The notes under the pieces are model-generated. The model made no database searches, was not told the DNA's origin, and worked only from the letters and a program-made list of their open reading frames with translations. Of a stretch of DNA of 64,000 bases, positions 37,940-49,705 are shown in pieces. Position 1 is the stretch's first letter. Each line of letters begins with the position of its first letter. Source of the DNA: Lentinula raphanica (taxonomy: Eukaryota > Basidiomycota > Agaricomycetes > Agaricales > Omphalotaceae); assembly GCA_027919835.1 (NCBI GenBank), contig JANVFP010000039.1, positions 186,001 through 250,000 on the forward strand, in the 5' to 3' direction. A program made the position numbers and the translations under genes.

Positions 37940-38016
37940 GTCACGCCCGGGTGATCAGGTCCGGTCGCATTTGATCGGATTTGGACGTTGCACTTTCGGC
38001 CGAAAGTGCATCGTCC
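37940..38016. repeat. Left-terminal palindromes of copy L
   Basis: After GTCAC comes an imperfect GC-rich inverted repeat (CGCCCGG ... CCGGTCG). At 37983-38016 is a near-perfect 34-bp palindrome with arms GGACGTTGCACTTTCGG and CCGAAAGTGCATCGTCC (16 of 17 paired). Copy R has a matching pair at its outer end. These are likely recombinase-binding or hairpin-forming sites. Confidence 0.7.
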
Positions 38017-38022
38017 AACTGA

Positions 38023-40110
38023 ATGATGCTCACGTCATCATTCAGTTCTCTCTCTAGCCGTCTCATCGCCGGCTCTGCTCTCTATCCTGCTCTCTATTCT
38101 TTTGCCTCCGCCCCCCGAATTTCGTTATTGACCTCCGGTGTCCCTTGCCAGCGCGATCAACAATGGCGCCAACGCCGCCTTTACTTTACCACCAGGACTC
38201 GACACTGCCATCCAGAATTTGGACCCGTCGACGCTTTCTCTGGTTCAGACGACCCTCGACGCACAGGCCGTTACGCTTTCACTCCTCACGCAACGCTTCG
38301 AGCAGGTCGTCAAGACCATGGACGACATGGAGGTCGACCCACCCTTCGACCTCTCCTCCTCCTCGTTTCTTCCACCTCAACACATCGAAGTTGACGGTCA
38401 TGCCATGGACATTGCCTATCCAACGCAACCACAGCCTATCGACAGCGTTCTTCTTCCAGGAAGCTACAAGAATGGCATATTCTATACCGTGTACCAGGAT
38501 ATGTATGTATAAAATCGTCTTGCCTCAGCTTTCCTGAATCTGACATTCTCTTTTCTACGTTCCAGCAACAGTTTCTCCCGTCCGGCGCTTCAAGAACTAT
38601 GCAAGCAGTATTCGCTCACCCCACAGGGAAATAAGGCAGCCATGAAAGAGAGGTTGGTGGGCTTCAGCGAGCATAAAATCCGATGGCAGTGGTGCGTACA
38701 TTGACCGCTTCTTGTCCAACTCATATCTCTGACTACTTGTCCTGACCAGTCTCCTCCCTGCTGCTCGACGTGCTCATCGCGGTGTTCGACAAGGCGGGAT
38801 TGTGAAGGTGAAAGCTAAGCCGAGCCCTACAGTCCAGTCAAAAGCAAAGAAACCGAAGGCTTCGACACAACGACGGGGCGAATTGATGGGGTTTGGGCCA
38901 GACGTCCCGCTCGGTGCTCAAGTCTTTGCTGCAGAGCACTCAAAGGACACTCGGACTGTGGAGCAAAGAAACAACCTCGTTCGCTGGGTATGTGTTAAAC
39001 GTTATCATCGTCTGTTTGTTCACTTATTGCTGTTACAGGCCAAGGATTTCTGTGCTTCACATCCATATGTTCCTCGCGAGGAGATTGCACGACGACGAAA
39101 AATCAGAGAGGAGGAACGGGAAAAGCAAAAGGTTTCTGATACGGTGCGAGCCTGAGCTCTTCTCGTTTTCCCGTTCTCACTGTTGGTTATAGGCTTTGGT
39201 CACAGATTCCATTCGTTCAATGACCGAGCACATTGCGGTCCTTACTGCTCGAATCGAAGCTCTTACGGTAGAGCGTTCGTCACCACCACCGCCACAACTC
39301 ATTCAAAATGCTTCGCTCATTCCTTCTGGACTGCCTACAGTCTCTTCCTTGCCACAAACGCCTGTCACCAACCCTTCGCCAGTGGCATCCATTGCTGTGC
39401 GAGATGATCCAGCTCACAGTTCTGAGAGTGGAGCAGCAGCAGCAACAACCCCGGCTCATGCAACCAACCCCGTCGTGCCATCTCCATCCAACAGGTCCCA
39501 AAATGAGAGGATCGACAGGCTGGTCATTGGACATGGCCAGGTCATCCAATACAACTACTACCTCGACGTTCACGAACCGCGTCAAATCTCTTTTGCCCTG
39601 AACATCCCTCGTTTAAGCCGGGTATGGGACGACGAACATCCGAGTTGGGATCCAGTGGACTGCGGTGAGAATCTGCTCGAAATAAATGGCAAAGCTATCG
39701 CGCTTCGATACTGGCCAGAAATCTTTCGCGGTCGAAAAGCTTCTTCTACGTGGTCGTGGTTGAAGAAACTTTGGACAGAGTGGAGGGTAAGTTATTGCCC
39801 TCTCATGAAAGCTTGGGTGCCGCTCATTGCCCAAATATAGTACGTTGCTGAGCGTTATCGGCAGAGCAGCCCAGAATCCTTTTGGCAAGAGTTCTCCTCT
39901 AGTAAGGGAAAACGGTTCCATTGGAAGGCTATCACCAAACAGCTTCGCGACCTCCGGAATCAATATGAGCAGTCTCTTGTTGACCGTGCAAGGGCTGAGT
40001 ATGGAGATCAGTTTGGGGTAGTTTTCGTGAACAATCGAGGTGTACAGCTGACTGATCCATCGACTATTGCCCGTCGTTACCTTGAGGAGTTGTCCAAACG
40101 GTCACAGTAG
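38023..40110 (+). CDS. SAP-domain protein of element L
   Basis: Proposed exons 38023..38033, 38152..38502, 38566..38691, 38750..38987, 39039..39143, 39193..39786 and 39841..40110 give 564 residues. The tiny first exon is the weakest part; the acceptor at 38152 is phase 2 in both copies. A SAP motif (SRPALQELCKQYSLTPQGNK, then MKERLVGF) lies near residue 125. Next is a basic segment, then VPREEIARRRKIREEEREKQ (helical, charged), a Pro/Ser linker, and a conserved C-terminal module: IGHGQVIQYNY, LSRVWDDEHPSWDP, GKAIALRYWPEIF, STWSWLKKLWTEWRYVAERY. SAP motifs bind AT-rich or scaffold DNA. The C-terminal module is unknown to me but strongly kept in copy R. Confidence 0.72.
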
Positions 40111-40180
40111 ATTTTTTTGTTACATCATACTCTTAGTGTTGAAATAATCAAGACCATCTTGTCTTCATAATGAGTGACAT

Positions 40181-41886
40181 TCAAGCACAGTGACAAGAAC
40201 GGTTACATGTAGGACATACAATAGCTGGTGCCCGGTCCATATTAAAAAAATCATCTCGGTCGACGTGAGGGTTATCGTTCCAAGAAATAAGGTACTTCAC
40301 AATGGTAAGATGAGTGAATTCTTGGCTCCAACCACCCCATTCACAGATCTGGCGTAAAGGCCACCGACGTTCAACCGACAACCACTGGCAACCGCCACGA
40401 CGAAACGAATGAGTTCCATATGGGAGATAATCAACGCCAATGTCAAGTAGGTTGTTTCGAAACATTTCAAGGAAACATTCCGAAGTCTGCCAAAGATTCA
40501 GTAACGAAGAAGATCGTAGTCCCGGATAAGCATTACCATAGGAGCGTTTTCTTCTCTAAGGTTGTCTTTTCCTTGAACTTTTCGAAATAGAAAGCCCGAC
40601 TTCAGATTTGTAAGGGAAATCCATCTTGCAAGAGCACGGACAACACAGATATGCTCATATTCTTCTGGCATTTCCCAAAAAACAAATGGTTTTATATCTA
40701 ATTGTCCGTGAATACAGTCAGTGTACTAAGTATACAACCCAGATAATAAGCTGTACGTACCCCCAAATTGGCTAGTCTTCCGAAATGGAAGCTTGAGCAT
40801 TACCTTCGATCGTCCAGTGTTGGGATCTGTAGTGACCGTTAAATTTTTTAACTGGATCTTCAATAGTTCGTCGATACGGAGTAATGCACAGAAGGCAAGA
40901 ACATATCCAAGAGTTAAGAGGGCCCGACCAAAGGGGCCCAGCTTTCCATTTGTTATCGTTTCAGAAGACGACTGATGAGCGGCGCGATGAGCTGCAACAT
41001 TGAGGAGCTCTGGTTGGTTGTTGAAGTGATAGAGCTCTTCGAGCAGTTCCTCGAATCGGGTTTAAGCTTTAGAAGAGATAATAAAATCTGAAAAATACTC
41101 ACAGAGGAAACTGCACGAGCACTGGTTGGTGTGTCCCCTGCTCGCGTCTAGAAAACACCTAATCAGATCAAACGTGAGTGAGGATTATGGTTGCACTTAC
41201 TTTTCGTCGACGGAGACTAAGCATATAAGTTGAGACAGTTTCGGAGACTGAAGGATTACCGAGCATCTTTCCTGTGAGTTCACTAGCATGCCAGGCCTGC
41301 ATGCCCAATTCATGGACACGGCCAAAACCAAACGTTGCAGCCGCTCGCATTTTCTGAGCATGTGTGTACGTTGATCTTTCTGTACCTGCTGGTATCGGGT
41401 TTCCATCAAGATTAACCGTATCGCAACTGCAACAGTGAACTCGTAAAAGATGTTGGAGTGGCTCTAACAATCCTACTTACGAGTCCATGATCCACGCAAC
41501 TAAGTATACAGCTGCTTGAGGGTGAGGAGTGTCGCAGAAGAAGGAGCTGTCTTTGTCAATCATCTGGTGTTCGACCAGGAATGATTCACATTGTTTCATC
41601 AATCTGTAGAAGGACGTTAACATGATCCATGCAGGGTATTGTCAAGATCTTACCGGTGATATTCTTGAGCAGTCTTTTCAGAGACGCCTTTAGAAATCTC
41701 TCTCACTGACTTGTTGAGTTCTGATAAGTCGATTGAGCTGCTGTTGGGCTCGCTCAAGTCCAAATCAGCATTGTCATAGGTTTCTTCGAGATCATCAAGA
41801 ATATCGGCTGGATTGGTTTGGTTGTCTGCTCTGATAGCATTCAAGAGTCCATCATAACCTTTGTCAAGAGATACATGAGCAGTCAT
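40181..41886 (-). CDS. Tyrosine recombinase of element L
   Basis: A spliced minus-strand gene starts MTAHVSLDKGYDGLLNAI and ends CPTCNRSCHCA. The N-terminal core-binding part has EISKGVSEKTAQEYHR and CDTPHPQAAVYLVAWIM. The catalytic residues of the tyrosine-recombinase family can be placed: Arg in FCALLRIDELLKI, Lys in KLPFRKTSQFG, His-x-x-Arg in GTHSFRRGG, Trp in EWGGWSQEF where many family members have His or Trp, and Tyr in IVKYLISW. The Cys/His tail may bind zinc. It should cut and rejoin DNA through a 3'-phosphotyrosine link to excise and integrate the element. Its stop lies 70 bp from the SAP gene stop (tail to tail). Confidence 0.85.
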
Positions 41887-42109
41887 GGAGGTGAAAGGAT
41901 AAGAGTCGAAAAGACAAGCCCCTATTATTTATAACACATTACATGCCCAGCCACAGTTCATGCAAGCAGGAATACCTGCGAGTTATTTACGTTCACCTGT
42001 TCATGAGGCAGAGGGTGCACAGGCTTGCATTTGAATACAACAACACAAATTAGCTACAGCTATCTCTACTAAAAACAGCTAGATTTTCTAGAAGATCGAA
42101 CTTGTATAT

Positions 42110-44072
42110 TTACTCGATATCTGTAAGATCACTCAACTCGTCTAAGCCAGCCTCAGTGCGAATTGTACCCTTCCAGTCGCTTCGGCAAATATCTGTCCAC
42201 CGCGTAAATTTTTGAAGGGCTAACTTCCAGCGCGAGGCCCGTGCTGATTGGCGATCTATGAGTTCTGCAGGACTAGCTTGGGATAGAAAGGCTTTGTCGG
42301 ACTTGAATCCGTTGTCGCGCCATCGAAACAACCCCCCTGATGAATATTGGATCATTGCATAGCGGGTTTCATGCTCTTGAATTGGGACGGTCGAATGCGT
42401 TATGAGTGCAGAAGGAAATAGGATAGTTGATCCAGGAGGGAACCGGATGACAAGGCCCAAGTCCCAGAGGACTAGATGGCCACCTTTGTCAGGATCAAAC
42501 TCGCCCAAGGCTGTATCAGCGCACCAGCCAGATGCGCTGTTGTCTGCATCCATGTGAGGTGGAGAATAGGAACGCGGGCCTAAGTTAAAGGTGACAGCAG
42601 CAAAAGAGGTTTTAGGGAAAGGAGTTCGAAGCTCAGGCTGCCTTCGAAGAAGCTCATCATTTGTGAGCTTGTACTGCATGTAATTCTTGTGAGAGAAGGT
42701 GTTGAAGAGATCTAGAGCCGCGTTTATCGAAGTTCCAAGTTTGAGCAACGCATAGGAAAACGTACTATTCTGGAAGCCCGAGATTCGGCGGAGAGCTTTA
42801 TTTTGAAGGAGCGCCTGCATGGCTTCTTGGTTGGTTTTGCTGGTGATTCGATAGTTCTGAGGCCTGATCCGCCCATTGCCATAACCGTAGCCCGTGGTTC
42901 TAGAGGCAAAAGCGCCGCGCCTGCCTTGCTGTTGAGCCTTCGTAAAGGTGCTGGAAGCACGGCAGCGCTGAACAGCTGAGGTGGCTTCAGCTTTAACGGT
43001 CTGCCAATCTGCACCTTGAGAACCAGAAGGCACTCCGGCTAGGACGCCCACAATCCGTTCATGAGCATCTAGGAGAACAACGCAGCTCCTTTATTTGTAG
43101 GGAATGGTGATCGGTCAGACAAAATGAATAAGAAAAGAGTGAAGGCACGCACTCTCCGTCCCACGAGAACAACTTGAGGTTCGAGAGCGAGCTGAGGACT
43201 TCGAGATTCTTCCAAACTCTCTGAAGCCCGGACGAAAGCTTCTTCTGGGGGTTTGCATTCCATCCAGCTGAAGAGACAGGAAGAGAGGAGTAGTCGAAGT
43301 CTTCGAGGACGAGGGGTTGAGCCTTTTTTGCTAGCTCCACGACAAAAGGCTTCACGCTGTTGTTGGAGATGCGCTCTACAGCTGCATTAGCACGCGCAGC
43401 CCGCGACCGTCTTGTGAGAGCGGCGTATCGTTTTCTTTTGCGGGACAGAGAAGGGGAAGGGGTGGTGGAATTGTTGGGGATATGAGATGGCGGGAGTTTG
43501 TCCTCTTCAGCTTGTTCTTCCAACCCCTCATCCTCGAGCCCCAGCTCTCCGTCGTCCTCAAACTCCAGTTCTCCGTCGTCCAGGTTTTCTTCGGCATCCT
43601 CTACAGCTATGCGCGCGTCGTTATCTGCTTTGAGTGCATCAGAGAGGTTGAAGGAAGGGAAGCGTATCCGGGCAACCGGAGCAGCTGTATGCAAAGGTGA
43701 TCAGTAACCTGTGTATGGAGGAGATTGAGAGCAAAGGAAGGAGAAACTTTGTGCTCCTGCAATGGAGCCACCTTGCAACCAACCCAGAACGCGTTGAAAC
43801 GCGCTCAGCTCAGTAACTCAGAGCAACCAATTCTGCTGGCATCAAAGCCTTGCCTAGATGAGGGGCTGGGCGTTTGATGGCTGCAGAAGAGGTAGCTCCA
43901 AGTGAGGAGTTGTTGAGGACCAAAATAACGCGTCGAAACGCGCCTCGGACGAGCTCATCGCGGCCAAGATAGCCTTGCCTAGATGAAGGGCTGGGCGTAT
44001 CTTGGCTGCGAAATGGACAGAGAGTAGCTGTAATCTATTCAAGCTGAACAACATACCTTCGGATATAGTCAT
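42110..44072 (-). CDS. TET/JBP-type 2-oxoglutarate dioxygenase of element L
   Basis: Exons complement(44057..44072, 43153..43684, 42766..43088, 42110..42711) give 490 residues. After an acidic N-terminus and basic stretch (RKRKRYAALTRRSRAAR), the catalytic double-stranded beta-helix shows PPHMDADN (His-x-Asp, iron), GWCADTALGEF, GGHLVLWDLGLVIRFPPGS, ALITHSTVPI (distal iron His) and HETRYAMIQY (Arg for 2-oxoglutarate). This order and the GWC...ALG...GGxLVL pattern fit fungal TET/JBP enzymes, which oxidise 5-methylcytosine. Fungal members are known beside KDZ transposons; here the partner is a tyrosine recombinase. The 372-nt first intron holds two hairpins. Another 2OG-Fe(II) oxygenase subclass remains possible. 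Confidence 0.8.
43831..43888 (-). ncRNA. Intronic stem-loop, copy L1
   Basis: Plus-strand arms TTCTGCTGGCATCAAA and TTTGATGGCTGCAGAA pair at 14 of 16 positions. They enclose a 26-nt block, GCCTTGCCTAGATG then AGGGGCTGGGCG, that is nearly identical in L2 and in element R. It lies in the first intron of the dioxygenase gene. Whether RNA or DNA is the working form is unknown. Confidence 0.55.
43959..44010 (-). ncRNA. Intronic stem-loop, copy L2
   Basis: Arms CGCGGCCAAGATA and TATCTTGGCTGCG pair at 12 of 13 positions around the same 26-nt block as L1 (one base differs). The arm sequence is unrelated to L1, so pairing is kept while sequence changes. Each copy is accompanied by a small hairpin CGCGT...ACGCG (near 43790 and 43930), so the intron holds a tandem duplication of about 130 bp. 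Confidence 0.55.
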
Positions 44073-45495
44073 CGTTGGCCTTGACGTTCGAGATCGAGAG
44101 ACGAGAAAATGGAATGGTGGTAACTAACAAGAGGATTTCCGATTCAGAGGAAATCCATCAAACGGAATGGCACGTGCTGATCAACGCGTTTGGATTTAGA
44201 CGCCCACGTTTTCGTTCTCAACTGTAACGCCCGCGTTTTCGTTCTCGACTTTGAATTCCATTTCCCATGCGATTCTTCTCGACTTGCGCGCATCGCGCTC
44301 AAGATTGTACATGAAGGAGGATGGTTGGACAGGTGAGCGTGTGCTATATGTCCCTTACAAAATCAATCAAACCCGCTACTCAGCTACAACCCCCCAGCAA
44401 CCCTTATACTACCGAGTCCCGACCCTCTATGCTCAGTCGAACTACACAATCGTCGATATTCACCCTCCATCTTGTCGCCCCAACTATCTCAAATGGATTT
44501 CACGAGCTACAGCCTTATCTGAAGACAAGTACCCAACTCTATATTTTCTCTACTCGGCTCTCTCGACTCTCTCATACACCCAACTCAATCAACGACACCT
44601 GTACACCATCTCTACTCCTGCCTACCGGGCTCCTGCATCTTGCGCGAGGCCAAGTGGGAACCTTATTAAATTCCTCCTCCTTCTGGTTCCACTTCTGTTT
44701 CAACTCTCCCTCAGCCAATTTCCTTGAATGCATCAAACAAATAGCCTCCTCATCCTTCTGTGCCCCACCTCACCGATATCTGCTGCGCGATGTGATGCGG
44801 AGCCGCCCAAGCAACAACACTCACAATCAACAACACCAAAGTCACCTTGAGATTCCGAATCTCACGACAAGAACAAGTACGCTGTACAGTTTAGGCCTTA
44901 CCGGTGCGCAGATCAGTTTTTGATACTCTTCCTACTTGTACCAACCCTCTATGTTCAGCCCAGTCTCCGATATCCACGTTTCCACCACAACACAAGTCGA
45001 CGGCACAACACCCTGTTTCTTCTACAGTAAGTCGGCTCCTGCCTTCTCCGTGCAAATTCGTCTGATTTCCTTATTCTTCTTCGCCAAAAAAAAGCCACCC
45101 TTGTTCATGCGTAAAGACAGCCGCGTGGCACGCTCGACGTACTTGGTCAAAATGTCTTGCGTCAAATCACTCCGTTACTGTCGAAGATACGGTGAGTAGT
45201 TTTTGTTTTCAAACGACAATGGCTCTGACCGACGAAGCCCAAGCAGTGCTCTTTCGAAGCCGCTTGTTTCGTAGAACGGAGAGCTGTGATATTTCTTAGA
45301 AAGTGAGAAGAACTATATCTTGAGAATAGTAAATCTATTATGCTTCTACTTTCTTCAACTCGCTTTCTAGCTCAGTTACCCCTTTTTAGACATCGTTTCG
45401 GACGATGGAAACACAGTCTCGCTCAGAGTAGATTTGGTACTATTTATTAACACCCCTATTTATCAAACTTGCCTTTGACTTACCTACTGCAAATC
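44073..45495. other. Divergent promoter region of element L with extra DNA
   Basis: This 1.4-kb interval separates the divergent dioxygenase and nuclease genes. The matching interval in copy R is only 0.29 kb, so about 1.1 kb is extra. It is pyrimidine-rich, has a direct repeat of CGCCCRCGTTTTCGTTCTC (near 44200 and 44228) and an inverted repeat GGATTTCC/GGAAATCC (44132-44155). Long plus-strand open frames occur, but none resembles a protein family. Confidence 0.4.
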
Positions 45496-47487
45496 ATGGG
45501 AGTTAAAAACCTCTGGCCTGTATGTTTCTCAAACTCTGCTGCTCAATCTATATAACAACCAGATTTTGGTCAGCTCGTTGATGCTAGTTCTGTGCCGATT
45601 CGATTAAGAGATTTTGCGGTGAAACATGGATACATTGAAGACCATTTTGGTTCTCGAACGACGACGATTGGTATAGACATCAGGTGAGGCTCAAAACATA
45701 CTCTCTCAGTCTGTCATTCAGTAACCTGGTCATGATCTATGTAGCATTTTTCTTGACAGTTTTTATGCGGCTGACATGGCGGTGAAACAAATGCATGCCA
45801 ATACAACCGCCCTTTCCCAGCTCTTCAAATTCTTGTGTTATCTATCACAAGCTGGGATTCATTGCATCTTCGTTTACGACGGCAAGGAGCGCTCAAAAGT
45901 CAAACGAGGCCGTCGGGTCAATACCAGGGAACCCAATCACTATACACAAGCCCGAACTCTGATAGAGGCGTTTGGTTTTTACACCCATACTGTATGTATA
46001 CACAGGATCATCAGTACGTTACTGATATTTATCCATTCAGGCTCCAGCCGAGGCCGATGCTGAGTTAGCGGAAATGTGCAAAAGGGGGCTCATCCATGCG
46101 GTGTTAACCAAAGACAGCGACCTCCTCCCATTTGGAGCCCCTCGAATCTTTCGACCGGTTTATCTGTAGGCATTATCTTGGCTGTACACAATACTGATAC
46201 TTATGACACTCTAGCGAACATAAACCGCGAACTTTCAAGGATTTCGAACAAATATCCATGTACAGCGCTGAAACCATTGAATCAGAGCTAGAGATTTCGC
46301 ATGCCGGCGTTGTCTTGATCTCTCTATTCTTGGGAAGCGATTTCGGCGATGGTGTGAATGGTATTGGCCCCGAAACTGCATTGGGCCTTGCCAAATGTGG
46401 ATACGGTGAAAGCCTCCTTGACGCTTACCATTCTTTTTCTACAATGCCAGCCCAACTTGCAGTGGCATTCGCGAAGATCAACGATAGCATGGCTACCGAG
46501 CTGGAATATAACACTCATCAGAAGCTGAAGTCTTGCAGTGTTCATCGAGCAAATGTGCTCCGAATATCCCAATTCCCATCGCTCCGAGATCTCGCAACCC
46601 TCTCTGCGTTTCTAGAGCCTGTCACCAGCTGGACACACTACTATGACCCTTCAAAGGCTCCGACGGCATTGAGATGGCCCCCGCGCATACCAAGCGTAAC
46701 CGAGATCACAGTGTTCTGTTGTGAAATTCTTGGTTGGCCTTCAGAAACTGTACTCCGTAGATTCCATAACGAGCTTTGGCCAGCAGTTGTTGTACGAATG
46801 CTGAGTTCTGTGAGTCGTCATTTAGTTTGTTACACATTCGATTTCATCCTGCCTTTCAGAAGTTTCTCCATTTCCGAAAAGATACAAACGAAATTCTCGT
46901 ACCCCGGTTGCAACGCGAATTCGATACAGACAGCAAGGGAAATTCATATGTTCCTATGCTCTCCACTGTAGTTCGGAACAACGGCTCACTCAAGTTCCAA
47001 GGCATGGGTGCATGCCACACGATTTCGGTGACGTTCACTACAGATTTTTTCGTCAAGCTCACGGACTTGGGAGATGCAAACAGAGCCACTGAATTGACCA
47101 GGAGAGTTGACATCCCTGTTGCAATGCTTGCTGTAGCTCTGCGGCGCACTGATGAGGTTACCGATTTGAATGAAAGAATTGGCAGTGAGTTTTTCTGTAT
47201 TGTATGTGGAACATCATTGACAACTTGATTTTAGGGTCTCCTCCATCTCATCATATTCACGTCGAACCAGTTTCTATGCCCAGTGGGCCATCGGGTCAGT
47301 TTGTCTTTTGAGGGTTCGTGAACCAGAACCTGATAGAATCATAGGGATTCACCGGCAACGGAATGCAGTGAATCGTGAACATAGTGCAGGCGCTATCACA
47401 CAAATCGCAAAGCGCAAACGGTTACAGCCAATCCTCAAAGACCTTGGTCAAATTGAGCTGACTGACTCGGATAGTGAGGAGGCATAG
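45496..47487 (+). CDS. GEN1/Yen1-like XPG nuclease of element L
   Basis: The start MGVKNLWP is the classic XPG N-terminus; intron 1 follows at 45520 and exon 2 begins at 45574. The XPG-N domain has GIDISFYAADMA and CIFVYDGKERSKVKRGRR. The XPG-I domain has PAEADAELAEM and VLTKDSDLLPFG, and the helix-hairpin-helix has GSDFGDGVNGIGPETALGLAKCG, with the metal-binding acids in place. The C-terminal half includes KFQGMGACHTISVTF and a final IELTDSDSEE, which fits a SUMO-interacting motif. The family cuts 5' flaps or Holliday junctions in the nucleus; HhH spacing and C-terminal length favour the GEN1/Yen1 branch. In the element it may resolve branched intermediates during transposition (inference). 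Confidence 0.82.
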
Positions 47488-48403
47488 ACACTCCAATCAT
47501 AAAACGCTCGATCTCTCTTGTACCATGTAATACAGACTCGAATATGATGATCCAATGGCATTGTTATCAACTTTGACTTGAGGAAAAGTGGATATGAAAG
47601 GCTAAAAGTAAATGGTGGGCTAACGACAAACATCAAGCTCGATGGCATTCTGCATCAATAGTTGGTATGAATTCAAAAGTTTCGGGCGCTTCGTTGCACT
47701 CGTCTTTTTTTTGAGTCCTCAAGGTTTCGTACTTTTCCTACGCTGGGCATTTCTAGCGGAAAGACAAAATGGCCAGGGTTTTGCTATGAAAAAAGACGAC
47801 TTCATGTTTGCAAAGAAGACGATACTAGTAACTATTACCGTTGAATAGCAGCGGCGTTACCTAAATTTCAACATGGTATCACTCGCCTATACTCCCTGAG
47901 CGCTGTGCGGCCGACTGAGCCTGTTTATTCAACCGTCAGCCTCCTTGGGTCAATTGCCTATCTGTAACCTCCCCCTACCTCCCTGCTTTATTCTTCCACG
48001 GCCACTATATCCTACTATATCACACTCACACTTTGCAGAACACATTGTCCAGCTCGTATACCTACAACAACATGGACTCTCTAAACCAACTGTGAGTCCA
48101 CAGGATCTCTCTTCCTTTCTTCAATTGCCTTTCTTTTCCCTTTTTTTTCGTGCGCGCTACGCGCGCATTGAATGAAGATATATTGGCATTGTGCACGTAT
48201 CATACTAAGCTATTCCCGTTCCCGTTCCCTCGTCTTGATTGCTGGTCGAACGTTGGTCGAACGTATCAGTCACTCGAGCACTGGCACCGTCGTTTATAGG
48301 AATCGAATTTGGTTCCGTCGCCGTCGATTGCCCGCTCGACGTCCGATCTGTTTTGGAGCGGAACCCTCTCTATTCCTCTGGGTTCCGCTCACTCGGTCCG
48401 CAT
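47488..48403. other. Right arm of element L
   Basis: No firm gene is present. From about 48230 the sequence has short repeats (GGTCGAACGT twice) and a block CCGTCGCCGTCGATT shared with copy R, then the terminal palindrome. Confidence 0.45.
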
Positions 48404-48435
48404 CACGTCAGTCACCCATTCGTGACTGATGTGAC
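48404..48435. repeat. Right-terminal palindrome of copy L
   Basis: CAGTCAC-CCATTC-GTGACTG (48409-48428) is an inverted pair around a 6-bp spacer, extended outward by TCACG/TGTGAC. It ends with the tip GTGAC. The layout is that of a tyrosine-recombinase core site. Confidence 0.7.
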
Positions 48436-48445
48436 GTTTTCGTCT

Positions 48446-48754
48446 TGCTTTCCGTTCTCAATTACACTTCTCCAGTCTAATATCCGTTTTGAATGGGTTA
48501 TGGACCAGAGTCGCTCGGGAGCAGGGGTTACTCCTGTTCCTGAGACCGTGGAAGATCTGGGAGATGGACGACAAAAGCTGATGTTCCGCATCAAGTTTCT
48601 CTTTCTGGGTTTTGAGAATCATCATCCCAAACGCTTTTCAGGACTAGCGTATGTCGAATTCGTGCATGATCCTCATGACCCATACAAGGCTTTGGACCGA
48701 TCGGAGGCAAACATGGAGATCTCCCTAGAGAAGTGCAATTGCGAATGAAGAAAT
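48446..48754 (+). pseudogene. Host gene C, middle fragment between the two elements
   Basis: This 309-bp strip encodes SNIRFEWVMD, QKLMFRIKFLFLGFENH, RFSGLAYVEFVHDPHDP and ALDRSEANMEISLEKC, which matches the middle of protein D (IHFDYVVD, LVFYRIKF, GFSGVAYLMIFLDPE, VDRSTACMDMYLMKC) in the same order. It is on the same strand as the flanking fragments at 37.6 and 59.1 kb. Element ends abut both sides. About 270 coding bases expected before it are missing. Confidence 0.75.
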
Positions 48755-48764
48755 AGACGAAGCA

Positions 48765-48791
48765 GTCACATCAGTCACGAATGAGTGACTG
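48765..48791. repeat. Terminal palindrome of copy R (inner end)
   Basis: GTCAC tip, then CAGTCAC-GAATGA-GTGACTG (48772-48791). This is the inverted counterpart of 48409-48428 in copy L, with one spacer base changed. Confidence 0.7.
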
Positions 48792-49705
48792 ACGTTATGC
48801 GGTCCGAACGAGCGGACGCTGTGATGTGGAGCGTTCGACGGATCCTGATGGATCCGGGTGTCGAACGGGGAATCGACGGCGACGGAAGCAAAACGCGTAG
48901 GAGGGAAAGAGGGAAATGGACGGGATGGACACGAATCGTAGTGAACGAGTGTCCATCCAACCAGTAGATATGCGAGAGCGGAAAGAGCGGAGGAGGAGAG
49001 AAAAATTTCGATATTATATGTACAAATCTTGAGCAGGATTCGAAAGCGAATAAAATCCAAGTAAAACAAATGAGAATTGGCTCATTGAGCCAAGGGAAAG
49101 TATCAGTAGGTGAAGTAGGTCAAAGAGCAGTCGACGAAACCCCTCACGGAGCTCGGCTCGACTACGGTTGTTTCGCGATACTAGCAGTCTCGCGATAGCG
49201 GAGAAAATTTTTGAGATTTGCAGAGAGAAAAACTCACGTATTCACCGTTGAACTCATACTTGAAGAGCGATGCTAACGAGGTTCGTGGAGGTGCTTGGTA
49301 AAGTGCGAGAGGACGAGAGGGCGTTCCAGCTGATTTCAGGCGCGTGAAGATTTGGTGTGGATTGGAATTGAGAGAGATTGCCGGTAATGATTACGGAACG
49401 GCGTCAAGTTGGTACGTTTGTACGGTACGTACCTCTAGGCTCTGAGACCTGCATCGTCTCCATCCAAACGGAAACATCGTCTATTTTATGGGGCAGCTTC
49501 GTCTATCTGGCAAAAATCCTCTGCCAGAAAAATCCGGAAGCTCTGTGCACAAGAAAAATAGACCATGCAAACGAAGCGCCAGCAAGCGCGCGATCCGTTG
49601 AATTTCTACATGTGACCGCCTCATTTCATTCTCGTGACCTTCCACCTAGATCTCTTCTTCTCTATCCACCAACTCGTTCTCTCTCTTGTCAGTTTCGTTG
49701 ATTAT

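Larger units (their letters stand above)
37930..48445 (+). mobile_element. Four-gene tyrosine-recombinase element, copy L
   Basis: This roughly 10.5-kb element carries SAP protein (+), tyrosine recombinase (-), TET/JBP dioxygenase (-) and XPG nuclease (+). Boundaries come from comparison with copy R: the left end is AGACCATATT-GTCACGCCCGGG (37930 on) and the right end is GATGTGAC-GTTTTCGTCT (to 48445). Host-gene fragments abut both sides. The minimal shared inverted tip is GTCAC (37940-37944 / 48431-48435), perhaps extending outward to AGAC. No clear target duplication was found. It differs from Pezizomycotina Starships, whose captain is a DUF3435 recombinase at one edge, and from classic Cryptons, which are about 4 kb with one gene. 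Confidence 0.85.

Noticed and set aside
43831..44010. Hammerhead or twister ribozyme as explanation for the intronic hairpins
   Set aside because: The conserved CTGATGA/GAAA core of hammerheads is missing and the conserved block does not fit twister as I know it.
48239..48445. Protein-coding start of host gene C upstream of 48446
   Set aside because: Although open in frame, this part is shared with the terminal region of copy R and so belongs to element L.
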